64,000 bases of DNA, from assembly GCF_029227915.1 (NCBI RefSeq), contig NC_079881.1:30171501-30235500 (forward strand). Direction: 5' to 3'. Below the pieces are notes generated by a model. That model saw nothing but the letters and a program-made list of their open reading frames with translations, had not been told where the DNA came from and did no database searches. A program made the translations under genes and the position numbers. The stretch comes from Hydractinia symbiolongicarpus (taxonomy: Eukaryota > Cnidaria > Hydrozoa > Anthoathecata > Hydractiniidae). Positions 37,731-52,000 of the stretch are shown one piece after another (position 1 is the first letter of the stretch; each line of letters starts with the position of its first letter).

Positions 37731-40190
37731 AGACTTGTAGTTTTCAAAAATGTTTTCATTTTTGATGATACGCTTAATGAAAGAGGTTTAATCGCCGGCA
37801 AACGAAAACCCGCGATTTCCCGTAAATTCCGGGCTTGGCCCGTATAGTCGAATGTATACAAAGAAAGTACCCTGTGAGTAAACTCATTTCCAGAACGATT
37901 TTTTAAATTATTTTTTCACCACTAAAACGCATAAGACTTGTAGTTTTCAAAAATGTTTTCATTTCTGAAGAGACGCTGCATAAAAGAGGTTTAATCGCCG
38001 GCAAACGAAAACCCGAGATTTCCCGTAAATCCCGGGCTTGGCCCGTATAATCAAAAGTATACAAAGATAGTACCCAGGGAGTAAACTCATTTCCCGAACG
38101 ATTTTTTGATTTATATTTTCACGACTAAAACACATGAGACTTGTAGTTTTCAAAAATGTTTTCATTTTTGATGAGACGCTGAATAAAAGAAGTTTAATCG
38201 CCGGCAAACGAAAACCCGCCATTACCCGTAAACCCAGAACTCGGCCCGCATAGTCAAAAGTATACAAAGAAAGTACCCAGGGAGTAAACTCATTTCCCGA
38301 ATGATTTTTTAAATTATTTTTTCACCACTGAAACGCATGAGACTTGTAGTTTTCAAAAATGTTTTCATTTTTGATGAGACGCTGAATAAAAGAAGTTTAC
38401 TCGCCGGCAAACGAAAACCTGAGATTTCCCGTAAATCCCGGGCTTGGCCCGTATAATCAAAAGTATACAAAGATAGTACCCAGGGAGTAAACTCATTTCC
38501 CGAACGATTTTTTGATTTATATTTTCACGACTAAAACGCATGAGACTTGTAGTTTTCAAAAATGTTTTCATTTTTGATGAGACGCTGAATAAAAGAAGTT
38601 TAATCGCCGGCAAACGAAAACCTGCGATTTCCCGTAAATCCTGGACTCGGCCCGTATAGTCAAAAGTATACAAAGAAAGTACCCAGGGAGTAAACTAATT
38701 TCCCAAACGATTTTTTAAATTATTATTTCACCACTAAAGCCCATGAGACTTGTAGTTTTCAAAAATGTTTTCATTTTTGATGAGACGCTGAATAAAAGAA
38801 GTTTAATCGCCGGCAAACGAAAACCTGCGATTTCCCGTAAATCCCGGACTCGGCCCGTATAGTCGAATGTATACAAAGAAAGTACCCTGTGAGTAAATTC
38901 ATTTCCCGAACGATTTTTTAAATTATTTTTTCACCACTAAAACGCATGAGACTTGTAGTTTTTGAAAATGTTTTCATTTTTGATGAGATGCTGAATAAAA
39001 GAAGTTTAATCGCCGACAAACCAAAACCTGCGATTTCCCGTAAATCCCGAACTCGGCCCGTATAGTCGAATGTATACAAAGAAAGTACCCTGTGAGTAAA
39101 CTCATCTCCGAAACGGTTTTTTCAATTATCTTTTCACCACTAAAACGCATGAGACTTGCAGTTTTCAAAAATGTTTTCATTTTTGATGAGACGCTTAATA
39201 AAAGAGGTTTAATCGCCGGCAAACGAAATCCCGCGATTTCCCGTAAATCCCGGGCTTGGCCCGTATAGTCGAATGTATACAAAGAAAGTACCCAGGGAGT
39301 AAACTCATTTCCCGAACGTTTTTTTAAATTTTTTTTCTCACCACTAAAACGCATGAGACTTGTAGTTTTCAAAAATGTTTTCATTTTTGATGAGACGTTT
39401 AATGAAAGTGGTTTAATCGCCGGCAAACGAAAACCCGCGATTTCCCGTAAATCCCGGGCTTGGCGCGTATAGTCGAATGTATACAAAGAAAGTACCCTGT
39501 GAGTAAACTCATTTCCAAAACGATTTTTTAAATTATCTTTTCACCACTAAAAGGCATGAGACTTGTAGTTTTCAAAAATGTTTTCATTTTTGATGAGACG
39601 CTGAATAAAAGAAGTTTAATCGCCGGCAAACGAAAACCCGAGATTTCCCGTAAATCCCGGGCTTGGCCCGTATAATCAAAAGTATACAAAGATAGTACCC
39701 AGGGAGTAAACTCATTTCCCGAACGATTTTTTGATTTATATTTTCACTACTAAAACGCATGAGACTTGTAGTTTTCAAAAATGTTTTCATTTTTGATGAG
39801 ACGCTGAATAAAAGAAGTTTAATCGCCGGCAAACGAAAACCAGCGATTTCCCGTAAATCCCGGACTCGGCCCGTATAGTCAAAAGAATACAAAGAAAGTA
39901 CCCAGGGAGTAAACTCATTTCTCGAACGATTTTTTAAATTATTTTTTCACCACTAAAACGCATGAGACTTGTAGTTTTCAGAAATGTTTTCATTTTTGAT
40001 GAGACGTTTAATGAAAGTGGTTTAATCGCCGGCAAACGAAAACCCGCGATTTCCCGTAAATCCCGGGCTTGGCCCGTATAGTCGAATGTATACAAAGAAA
40101 GTACCCTGTGAGTAAACTCATTTCCAAAACGATTTTTTAAATTACCTTTTCACCACTAAAACGCATGAGACTTGTAGTTTTCAAAAATGT
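37731..40190. repeat. Mosaic of A/B dimers and block P
   Basis: 37,731-38,370 resembles 7.4-8.0 kb (GATGATACGCTTAATG, TTTCTGAAGAGACG). 38,365-38,673 resembles the HOR-zone monomers with CCTGAGATTTCCC and TCCTGGACTC. 38,974-39,486 is a copy of the start of block P. The CTTGGCGCGTATAG variant at about 39,460 is shared only with about 47,378, linking 39.2-39.8 kb to 47.2-47.7 kb. No gene was seen. Confidence 0.7.
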
Positions 40191-42300
40191 TTTCAATTTT
40201 GATGAGACGCTGAGTAAAAGAAGTTTAATCGCCGGCACACGAAAACCCGAGATTTCCCGTAAATCCCCGGCTTGGCCCGTATAATCAAAAGTATACAAAG
40301 ATAGTACCCAGGGAGTAAACTCATTTCCCGAACGATTTTTTGATTTATATTTTCACCACTAAAACGCATGAGACTTGTAGTTTTCAAAAATGTTTTCTTT
40401 TTTGATGAGACGCTGAATAAAAGAAGTTTAATCGCCGGCAAACAAAAACCTGCGATTTCCCGTAATTTCCGGACTCGGCCCGTATAGTCAAAAGTATACA
40501 AAGAAAGTACCCAGGAAGTAAACTCATTTCTCGAACGATTTTTTAAATTATTTTTTCACCACTAAAACGCATGAGACTTGTAGTTTTCAGAAATGTTTTC
40601 ATTTTTGATGAGACGCTTAATGAAAGTGGTTTAATCGCCGGCAAACGAAAACCCGCGATTTCCCGTAAATCCCGGGCTTGGCCCGTATAGTGAAAAGTAT
40701 ACAAAGAAAGTACCCAGGGAGTAAACTAATTTCCCAAACGATTTTTTAAATTATTATTTCACCACTAAAGCCCATGAGACTTGTAGTTTTTAAAAATGTT
40801 TTCATTTTTGATGAGACGCTGAATGAAAGAAGTTTAATCTTTGGCAAACGAAAACCAGCGATTTCCCGTAAATCCCGGACTCGGCCCGTATAGTCAAAAG
40901 TATACAAAGAAAGTACCCAGGGAGTAAACTCATTTCTCGAACGATTTTTTAAATTATTTTTTCACCACTAAAACGCATGAGACTTGTAGTTTTCAGAAAT
41001 GTTTTCATTTTTGATGAGACGCTTAATGAAAGTGGTTTAATTGCCGGCAAACGAAAACCCGCGATTTCCCGTAAATCCCGGGCTTGGCCCGTATAGTCGA
41101 ATGTATACAAAGAAAGTACCCTGTGAGTAAACTCATTTCCAAAACGATTTTTTAAATTATCTTTTCACCACTAAAACGCATGAGACTTGTAATTTTCAAA
41201 AATGTTTTCATTTTTGATGAGACGCTAAATAAAAGAAGTTTAATCGCCGGCACACGAAAACCCGCCATTTCCCGTAAACCCCGGACTCGGTCCGTATAAT
41301 CAAAAGTATACAAAGAAAGTACCCAGGGAGTAAACTCATTTCCCGAACGATTTTTTAAATTATTTTTTCACCACCAAAACGCATGAGACTTGTAGTTTTT
41401 AAAAATGTTTTCATTTTTGATGAGACGCTGAATGAAAGAAGTTTAATCGCCGCCAAACGAAAACCTGCGATTTCCCGTAAAGCTCGGACTCGGCCCGTAT
41501 AGTCAAAAGTATACAAAGAAAGTACCCAGGTTGTTAACTCATTTCCCGAACGATTTTTTAAATTATTATTTCACCACTAAAGCCCATGAGACTTGTAGTT
41601 TTTAAAAATGTTTTCATTTTTGATGAGACGCTGAATAAAAGAAGTTTAATCGCCGGCAAACGAAAACCCGCGAGTTCCGGTAAATCCCGGACTCGGCCCG
41701 TATAGTCAAAAGTATACAAAGAAAGTACCCAGGGAGTAAACTCATTTCCCGAACGATTTTTTAAATTATCTTTTCACCACTAAAACGCATGAGACATTTA
41801 GTTTTCAAAAATGTTTTCATTTTTGATGAGACGCTGAATAAAAGAAGTTTAATCGCCGACACACGAAAACCCGCCATTTCCCGTAAACCCCGGACTCGGT
41901 CCGTATAATCAAAAGTATACAAAGAAAGTACCCAGGGAGTAAACTCATTTCCCGAACAATTTTTTAAATTATTTTTTCACCACTAAATCGCATGAGACTT
42001 TTAGTTTTCAAAAATGTTTTCATTTTTGATGGGACGCTGAATAAAAGAAGTTTAATCGCCGGCAAACGAAAACCCGCGATTTCCCGTAAATCCCGGGCTT
42101 GGTCCGCATAGTCAAAAGTATACAAAGAAAGTACCCAGGGAGTAAACTCATTTCCCGAACGATTTTTTAAATTATTTTTTCACCATTAAAACGCATGAGA
42201 CTTGTAGTTTTCAAAAATGTTTTCATTTTGGATGAGACGCTGAATAAAAGAAGTTTAATCACCGGCAAACGAAAACCCGCCATTTCCCGTAAACCCCGGA
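40190..42300. repeat. Blocks S, T, U, copy
   Basis: AATCTTTGGC (about 40,837), GTAAAGCTCGG (about 41,477) and GGGACGCTG (about 42,031) follow in the order seen at 32.5-33.7 kb. The left part is also colinear with 54,604-55,880 at an offset of 14,411 bp (40,193 to 54,604; TGAAAAGTATAC at 40,691 and 55,102). Confidence 0.75.
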
Positions 42301-45300
42301 CTCGGCCCGCATAGTCAAAAGTATACAAAGAAAGTACCCAGGGAGTAAACTCATTTCCCGAACGATTTTTTAATTTATTTTTTCACCACTAAAACGCATG
42401 AGATTTGTAGTTTTTAAAAATGTTTTCATTTTTGATGAGACGTTGAATAAAAGAAGTTTAATCGCCGGCAAACGAAAACCTGCGATTTCCCGTAAATCCC
42501 GGACTCGGCCCGTATAGTCAAAAGTATACAAAGAAAGTACTCAGGGAGTAAACTCATTTCCCGAACGATTTTTTAAATTACTTTTTCACCACTAAAACGC
42601 ATGAGACTTGTAGTTTTCAAAAATGTTTTCATTTTTGATGAGACGCTGAATAAAAGAAGTTTAATCGCCGGCAAACGAAAACCTGCGATTTCCCGTAAAT
42701 CCCGGACTCGGCCCGTATAGTCGATTGTATACAAAGAAAGTACCCTGTGAGTAAACTCATCTCCGAAACGATTTTTTCAATTATCTTTTCACCACTAAAA
42801 CGCATGAGACTTGCAGTTTTCAAAAATGTTTTCATTTTTGATGAGACGCTTAATAAAAGAGGTTTAATCGCCGGCAAACGAAATCCCACGATTTCCCGTA
42901 AATCCCGGGCTTGGCCCGTATAGTCGAATGTATACAAAGAAAGTACCTAGGGAGTAAACGCATTTCCCGAACGATTTTTTAAATTTTTCTTTCACCACTA
43001 AAACGCATGAGACTTGTAGTTTTCAAAAATGTTTTCATTTTTGATGATACGCTTAATGAAAGAGGTTTAATCGCCGGCAAACGAAAACCCGCGATTTCCC
43101 GTAAATCCCGGGCTTGGCCCGTATAGTCGAATGTATACAAAGAAAGTACCCTGTGAGTAAACTCATTTCCAGAACGATTTTTTAAATTATTTTTTCACCA
43201 CTAAAACGCATAAGACTTGTAGTTTTCAAAAATGTTTTCATTTCTGATGAGACGCTGAATAAAAGAACTTTAATCGCCGGCAAACGAAAACCCGAGATTT
43301 CCCGTAAATACCGGGCTTGGCCCGTATAGTCAAAAGTATACAAAGATAGTACCCAGGGAGTAAACTCATTTCCCGAACGAATTTTTGATTTATATTTTCA
43401 CCACTAAAACGCATGAGACTTGTAGTTTTCAAAAATGTTTTCATTTTTGATGAGACGCTGAATAAAAGAAGTTTAATCGCCGGCAAACGAAAACCTGTTA
43501 TTTTCCGTAAATCACGGACTCGGCCCGTATAGTCAAAAGTATACAAAGAAAGTACCCAGGGAGTAAACTAATTTCCCAAACGATTTTTTAAATTATTATT
43601 TCACCACTAAAGCCCATGAGACTTGTATTTTTTAAAAATGTTTTCATTTTTGATGAGACGCTGAATAAAAGAAATTTAATCGCCGGCAAACGAAAACCAG
43701 CGATTTCCCGTAAATCCCGGACTCGGCCCGTATAGTCAAAAGAATACAAAGAAAGTACCCAGGGAGTAAACTCATTTCTCGAACGATTTTTTAAATTATT
43801 TTTTCACCACTAAAACGCATGAGACTTGTAGTTTTCAGAAATGTTTTCATTTTTGATGAGACGTTTAATGAAAGTGGTTTAATCGCCGGCAAACGAAAAC
43901 CCGCGATTTCCCGTAAATCCCGGGCTTGGCCCGTATAGTCGAATGTATACAAAGAAAGTACCCTGTGAGTAAACTCATTTCCAAAACGATTTTTTAAATT
44001 ACCTTTTCACCACTAAAACGCATGAGACTTGTAGTTTTCAAAAATGTTTTCATTTTTGATGAGACGCTGAATAAAAGAAGTTTAATCGCCGGCACACGAA
44101 AACCCGCCATTTTCCGTAAACCCCGGACTCGGTCCGTATAATCAAAAGTATACAAAGAAAGTACCCAGGGAGTAAACTCATTTCCCGAACGATTTTTTAA
44201 ATTATTTTTTCACCACTAAAACGCATGAGACTTGTAGTTTTTAAAAATGTTTTCATTTCTCATGAGACGCTGAATAAAAGAAGTTTAATCGCCGGCAAAC
44301 GAAAACCCGCGATTTCCCGTAAATCCCGGGCTTGGCCCGTATAGTGAAAAGTATACAAAGAAAGTACCCAGGGAGTAAACTAATTTCCCAAACGATTTTT
44401 TAAATTATTATTTCACCACTAAAGCCCATGAGACTTGTAGTTTTTAAAAATGTTTTCATTTTTGATGAGACGCTGAATGAAAGAAGTTTAATCTTTGGCA
44501 AACGAAAACCAGCGATTTCCCGTAAATCCCGGACTCGGCCCGTATAGTCAAAAGTATACAAAGAAAGTACCCAGGGAGTAAACTCATTTCTCGAACGATT
44601 TTTTAAATTATTTTTTCACCACTAAAACGCATGAGACTCGTAGTTTTCAGAAATGTTTTCATTTTTGATGAGACGCTTAATGAAAGTGGTTTAATCGCCG
44701 GCAAACGAAAACCCGCGATTTCCTGTAAATCCCGGGCTTGGCCCGTATAGTCGAATGTATACAAAGAAAGTACCCTGTGAGTAAACTCATTTCCAAAACG
44801 ATTTTTTAAATTATCTTTTCACCACTAAAACGCATGAGACTTGTAATTTTCAAAAATGTTTTCATTTTTGATGAGACGCTAAATAAAAGAAGTTTAATCG
44901 CCGGCACACGAAAACCCGCCATTTCCCGTAAACCCCGGACTCGGTCCGTATAATCAAAAGTATACAAAGAAAGTACCCAGGGAGTAAACTCATTTCCCGA
45001 ACGATTTTTTAAATTATTTTTTCACCACCAAAACGCATGAGACTTGTAGTTTTTAAAAATGTTTTCATTTTTGATGAGACGCTAAATGAAACAAGTTTAA
45101 TCGCCGCCAAACGAAAACCTGCGATTTCCCGTAAAGCTCGGACTCGGCCCGTATAGTCAAAAGTATACAAAGAAAGTACCCAGGTTGTAAACTCATTTCC
45201 CGAACGATTTTTTAAATTATTATTTCACCACTAAAACGCATGAGACTTGTAGTTTTCAGAAATGTTTTCATTTTTGATGAGACGCTGAATAAAAGAAGTT

Positions 45301-45440
45301 TAATCGCCGGCAAACAAAATCCCGCGATTTTCCGTAAATCCCGGGCTTGGCCCGTATAGTCGAATGTATACAAAGAAAGTACCCAGGAAGTAAACTTATT
45401 TCCCGAACGATTTTTTAATTTTTTTTTTCACCACTAAAAC
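42300..45440. repeat. Segmental duplication, right copy (pair with 34,590-37,730)
   Basis: Colinear with 34,590-37,730 as described there. This copy lacks the two small deletions near 35,143 and 35,262. It has its own variants, for example GACGCTAAATGAAACAAG near 45,080, where the partner reads GACGCTGAATGAAAGAAG. Confidence 0.82.
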
Positions 45441-46079
45441 GCATGAGACTTGTAGTTTTCAAAAATGTTTTCATTTTTGATGAGACGCTGAATAAAAGAA
45501 GTTTAATCGCCGGCAAACGAAAACCTGCGATTTCCCGTAAATCCTGGACTCGGCCCGTATAGTCAAAAGTATACAAAGAAAGTACCCAGGGAGTAAACTA
45601 ATTTCCCATACGATTTTTTAAATTATTATTTCACCACTAAAGCCCATGAGACTTGTAATTTTCAAAAATGTTTTCATTTTTGATGAGACGCTAAATAAAA
45701 GAAGTTTAATCGCCGGCACACGAAAACCCGCCATTTCCCGTAAACCCCGGACTCGGTCCGTATAATCAAAAGTATACAAAGAAAGTACCCAGGGAGTAAA
45801 CTCATTTCCGAAACGATTTTTTCAATTATCTTTTCACCACTAAAACGCATGAGACTTGCAGTTTTCAAAAATGTTTTCATTTTTGATGAGACGCTGAATA
45901 AAAGAAGTTTAATCGCCGGCAAACGAAAACCCGCCATTACCCGTAAACCCAGAACTCGGCCCGCATAGTCAAAAGTACACAAAGAAAGTACCCAGGGAAT
46001 GAACTCATTTCCCGAACGATTTTTTAAATTATTTTTTCACCACTAAAACGCATGAGACTTGTAGTTTTCGAAAATGTTT
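45441..46079. repeat. Linker monomers between segmental copies
   Basis: About three monomers join block T to block P. They combine a TCCTGGACTC monomer with a CATACG variant, a GACGCTAAATAAAAG monomer, and an A/B pair ending in GTCAAAAGTACACAAAG. The A/B pair matches the stretch before block P at 17.7-18.07 kb and 26.0-26.39 kb, so this flank travelled with P. Confidence 0.65.
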
Positions 46080-49000
46080 TCATTTTTGATGAGACGCTGA
46101 ATAAAAGAAGTTTAATCGCCGACAAACGAAAACCTGCGATTTCCCGTAAATCCCGAACTCGGCCCGTATAGTCGAATGTATACAAAGAAAGTACCCTGTG
46201 AGTAAACTCATCTCCGAAACGGTTTTTTCAATTATCTTTTCACCACTAAAACGCATGAGACTTGCAGTTTTCAAAAATGTTTTCATTTTTGATGAGACGC
46301 TTAATAAAAGAGGTTTAATCGCCGGCAAACGAAATCCGGCGATTTCCCGTAAATCCCGGGCTTGGCCCGTATAGTCGAATGTATACAAAGAAAGTACCCA
46401 GGGAGTAAACTCATTTCCCGAACGATTTTTTAAAATTTTTTTCTCACCACTAAAACGCATGAGACTTGTAGTTTTCAAAAATGTTTTCATTTTTGATGAG
46501 ACGCTGAATAAAAGAAGTTTAATCGCCGGCAAACGAAAACCCGAGATTTCCCGTAAATTCCGGGCTTGGCCCGTATAGTCGAATGTATACAAAGAAAGTA
46601 CCCTGTGAGTAAACTCATTTCCAGAACGATTTTTTAAATTATTTTTTCACCACTAAAACGCATAAGACTTGTAGTTTTCAAAAATGTTTTCATTTTTGAT
46701 GAGACGCTGAATAAAAGAAGTTTAATCGCCGGCAAACGAAAACCCGAGATTTCCCGTAAATTCCGGGCTTGGCCCGTATAATCAAAAGTATACAAAGATA
46801 GTACCCAGGGAGTAAACTCATTTCCCGAACGATTTTTTGATTTATATTTTCACCACTAAAACGCATGAGACTTGTAGTTTTCAAAAATGTTTTCATTTTT
46901 GATGAGATGCTGAATAAAAGAAGTTTAATCGCCGGCAAACGAAAACCTGCGATTTCCCGTAAATCACGGACTCGGCCCGTATAGTCAAAAGTGTACAAAG
47001 AAAGTACCCAGAGAGTAAACTAATTTCCCAAACGATTTTTTAAATTATTATTTCACCACTAAAGCCCATGAGACTTGTAGTTTTTAAAAATGTTTTCATT
47101 TTTTATGAGACGCTGAATAAAAGAAATTTAATCGCCGGCAAACGAAAACCAGCGATTTCCCGTAAATCCCGGACTCGGCCCGTATAGTCAAAAGTATACA
47201 AAGAAAGTACCCAGGGAGTAAACTCATTTCTCGAACGATTTTTTAAATTATTTTTTCACCACTAAAACGCATGAGACTTGTAGTTTTCAGAAATGTTTTC
47301 ATTTTTGATGAGACGTTTAATGAAAGTGGTTTAATCGCCGGCAAACGAAAACCCGCGATTTCCCGTAAATCCCGGGCTTGGCGCGTATAGTCGAATGTAT
47401 ACAAAGAAAGTACCCTGTGAGTAAACTCATTTCCAAAACGATTTTTTAAATTATCTTTTCACCACTTAAAGGCATGAGACTTGTAGTTTTCAAAAATGTT
47501 TTCATTTTTGATGAGACGCTGAATAAAAGAAGTTTAATCGCCGGCAAACGAAAACCCGAGATTTCCCGTAAATCCCGGGCTTGGCCCGCATAATCAAAAG
47601 TATACAAAGATAGTACCCAGGGAGTAAACTCATTTCCCGAACGATTTTTTGATTTATATTTTCACTACTAAAACGCATGAGACTTGTAGTTTTCAAAAAT
47701 GTTTTCATTTTTGATGAGACGCTGAATAAAAGAAGTTTAATTGCCGGCAAACGAAAACCTGCGATTTCCCGTAATTTCGGACTCGGCCCGTATAGTCAAA
47801 AGTATACAAAGAAAGTACCCAGGTAGTAAACTAATTTCCCACACGATTTTTTAAATTATTATTTCATCACTAAAGCCCATGAGACTTGTAGTTTTTAAAT
47901 ATGTTTTCATTTATGATGAGACGCTGAATGAAAGAAGTTTAATCGCCGGCAAACGAAAACCAGCGATTTCCCGTAAATCCCGGACTCGGCCGTATAGTCA
48001 AAAGTATACAAAGAAAGTACCCAGGGAGTAAACTCATTTCTCGAACGATTTTTTAAATTATTTTTTCACTACTAAAACGCATGAGACTTGTAGTTTTCAG
48101 AAATGTTTTCATTTTTGATGAGACGCTTAATGAAAGTGGTTTAATCGCCGGCAAACGAAAACCTGCGATTTCCCGTAAATCCCGGGCTTGGCCCGTATAG
48201 TCAAAAGTATACAAAGAAAGTACCCAGGGAGTAAACTAATTTCCCAAACGATTTTTTAAATTATTATTTCACCACTAAAGCCCATGAGACTTGTAGTTTT
48301 TAAAAATGTTTTCATTTTTGATGAGACGCTGAATGAAAGAAGTTTAATCTTTGGCAAACGAAAACCAGCGATTTCCCGTAAATCCCGGACTCGGCCCGTA
48401 TAGTCAAAAGTATACAAAGAAAGTACCCAGGGAGTAAACTCATTTCTCGAACGATTTTTTAAATTATTTTTTCACCACTAAAACGCATGAGACTTGTAGT
48501 TTTCAGAAATGTTTTCATTTTTGATGAGACGCCTAATGAAAGTGGTTTAATCGCCGGCAAACGAAAACCCGCGATTTCCCGTAAATCCCGGGCTTGGCCC
48601 GTATAGTCGAATGTATACAAAGAAAGTACCCTGTGAGTAAACTCATTTCCAAAACGATTTTTTAAATTATCTTTTCACCACTAAAACGCATGAGACTTGT
48701 AGTTTTCAAAAATGTTTTCATTTTTGATGAGACGCTGAATAAAAGAAGTTTAATCGCCGGCACACGAAAACCCGCCATTTCCCGTAAACCCCGGACTCGG
48801 TCCGTATAATCAAAAGTATACAAAGAAAGTACCCAGGGAGTAAACTCATTTCCCGAACGATTTTTTAAATTATTTTTTCACCACCAAAACGCATGAGACT
48901 TGTAGTTTTTAAAAATGTTTTCATTTTTGATAAGACGCTGAATGAAAGAAGTTTAATTGCCGCCAAACGAAAACCTGCGATTTCCCGTAAATCCCGGACT

Positions 49001-52000
49001 CGGCCCGTATAGTCAAAAGTATACAAAGAAAGTACCCAGGGTGTAAACTCATTTCCCGAACGATTTTTTAAATTATTATTTCACCACTAAAGCCCATGAG
49101 ACTTGTAGTTTTTAAAAATGTTTTCATTTTTGATGAGACGCTGAATAAAAGAAGTTTAATCGCCGGAAAACGAAAACCTGCGACTTCCCGTAAATCCCGG
49201 ACTCGGCCCGTATAGTCAAAAGTATACAAAGAATGTACACAGGGAGTAAACTCATTTCCCGAACGATTTTTTAAAATATATTTTCACCACTAAAACGCAT
49301 GAGACTTGTAGTTTTCAAAAATGTTTTCATTTTTGATGAGACGCTGAATGAAAGAAGTTTAATCGCCGGCAAACGAAAACTTGCGATTTCCCGTAAATCC
49401 CGGGCTTGGCCCGTATAGTCAAAAGTATACAAAGAAAGTACCCAGGGAGTAAACTCATTTCCCGAACGATTTTTTATATTATTTTTTCACCACTAAATCG
49501 CATGAGACTTGTAGTTTTCAAAAATGTTTTCATTTTTGATGGGACGCTGAATAAAAGAAGTTTAATCGCCGGCAAACGAAAACCCGCGATTTCCCGTAAA
49601 TCCCGGGCTTGGTCCGCATAGTCAAAAGTATACAAAGAAAGTACCCAGGGAGTAAACTCATTTCCCGAACGATTTTTTAAATTATTATTTCACCACTAAA
49701 GCCCATGAGACTTGTAGTTTTTAAAAATGTTTTCATTTTTGATGAGACGCTGAATGAAAGAAGTTTAATCTTTGGCAAACGAAAACCAGCGATTTCCCGT
49801 AAATCCCGGACTCGGCCCGTATAGTCAAAAGTATACAAAGAAAGTACCCAGGGAGTAAACTCATTTCTCGAACGATTTTTTAAATTATTTTTTCACCACT
49901 AAAACGCATGAGACTTGTAGTTTTCAGAAATGTTTTCATTTTTGATGAGACGCCTAATGAAAGTGGTTTAATCGCCGGCAAACGAAAACCCGCGATTTCC
50001 GTAAATCCCGGGCTTGGCCCGTATAGTCGAATGTATACAAAGAAAGTACCCTGTGAGTAAACTCATTTCCAAAACGATTTTTTAAATTATCTTTTCACCA
50101 CTAAAACGCATGAGACTTGTAGTTTTCAAAAATGTTTTCATTTTTGATGAGACGCTGAATAAAAGAAGTTTAATCGCCGGCACACGAAAACCCGCCATTT
50201 CCCGTAAACCCCGGACTCGGTCCGTATAATCAAAAGTATACAAAGAAAGTACCCAGGGAGTAAACTCATTTCCCGAACGATTTTTTAAATTATTTTTTCA
50301 CCACCAAAACGCATGAGACTTGTAGTTTTTAAAAATGTTTTCATTTTTGATAAGACGCTGAATGAAAGAAGTTTAATTGCCGCCAAACGAAAACCTGCGA
50401 TTTCCCGTAAATCCCGGACTCGGCCCGTATAGTCAAAAGTATACAAAGAAAGTACCCAGGGTGTAAACTCATTTCCCGAACGATTTTTTAAATTATTATT
50501 TCACCACTAAAGCCCATGAGACTTGTAGTTTTTAAAAATGTTTTCATTTTTGATGAGACGCTGAATAAAAGAAGTTTAATCGCCGGAAAACGAAAACCTG
50601 CGACTTCCCGTAAATCCCGGACTCGGCCCGTATAGTCAAAAGTATACAAAGAATGTACACAGGGAGTAAACTCATTTCCCGAACGATTTTTTAAAATATA
50701 TTTTCACCACTAAAACGCATGAGACTTGTAGTTTTCAAAAATGTTTTCATTTTTGATGAGACGCTGAATGAAAGAAGTTTAATCGCCGGCAAACGAAAAC
50801 TTGCGATTTCCCGTAAATCCCGGGCTTGGCCCGTATAGTCAAAAGTATACAAAGAAAGTACCCAGGGAGTAAACTCATTTCCCGAACGATTTTTTATATT
50901 ATTTTTTCACCACTAAATCGCATGAGACTTGTAGTTTTCAAAAATGTTTTCATTTTTGATGGGACGCTGAATAAAAGAAGTTTAATCGCCGGCAAACGAA
51001 AACCCGCGATTTCCCGTAAATCCCGGGCTTGGTCCGCATAGTCAAAAGTATACAAAGAAAGTACCCAGGGAGTAAACTCATTTCCCGAACGATTTTTTAA
51101 ATTATTATTTCACCACTAAAGCCCATGAGACTTGTAGTTTTTAAAAATGTTTTCATTTTTGATGAGACGCTGAATGAAAGAAGTTTAATCTTTGGCAAAC
51201 GAAAACCAGCGATTTCCCGTAAATCCCGGACTCGGCCCGTATAGTCAAAAGTATACAAAGAAAGTACCCAGGGAGTAAACTCATTTCTCGAACGATTTTT
51301 TAAATTATTTTTTCACCACTAAAACGCATGAGACTTGTAGTTTTCAGAAATGTTTTCATTTTTGATGAGACGCTTAATGAAAGTGGTTTAATCGCCGGCA
51401 AACGAAAACCCGCGATTTCCCGTAAATCCCGGGCTTGGCCCGTATAGTCGAATGTATACAAAGAAAGTACCCTGTGAGTAAACTCATTTCCAAAACGATT
51501 TTTTAAATTATCTTTTCACCACTAAAACGCATGAGACTTGTAGTTTTCAAAAATGTTTTCATTTTTGATGAGACGCTGAATAAAAGAAGTTTAATCGCCG
51601 GCACACGAAAACCCGCCATTTCCCGTAAACCCCGGACTCGGTCCGTATAATCAAAAGTATACAAAGAAAGTACCCAGGGAGTAAACTCATTTCCCGAACG
51701 ATTTTTTAAATTATTTTTTCACCACCAAAACGCATGAGACTTGTAGTTTTTAAAAATGTTTTCATTTTTGATGAGACGCTGAATGAAAGAAGTTTAATCG
51801 CCGCCAAACGAAAACCTGCGATTTCCCGTAAATCCCGGACTCGGCCCGTATAGTCAAAAGTATACAAAGAAAGTACCCAGGGTGTAAACTCATTTCCCGA
51901 ACGATTTTTTAAATTATTATTTCACCACTAAAGCCCATGAGACTTGTAGTTTTTAAAAATGTTTTCATTTTTGATGAGACGCTGAATAAAAGAAGTTTAA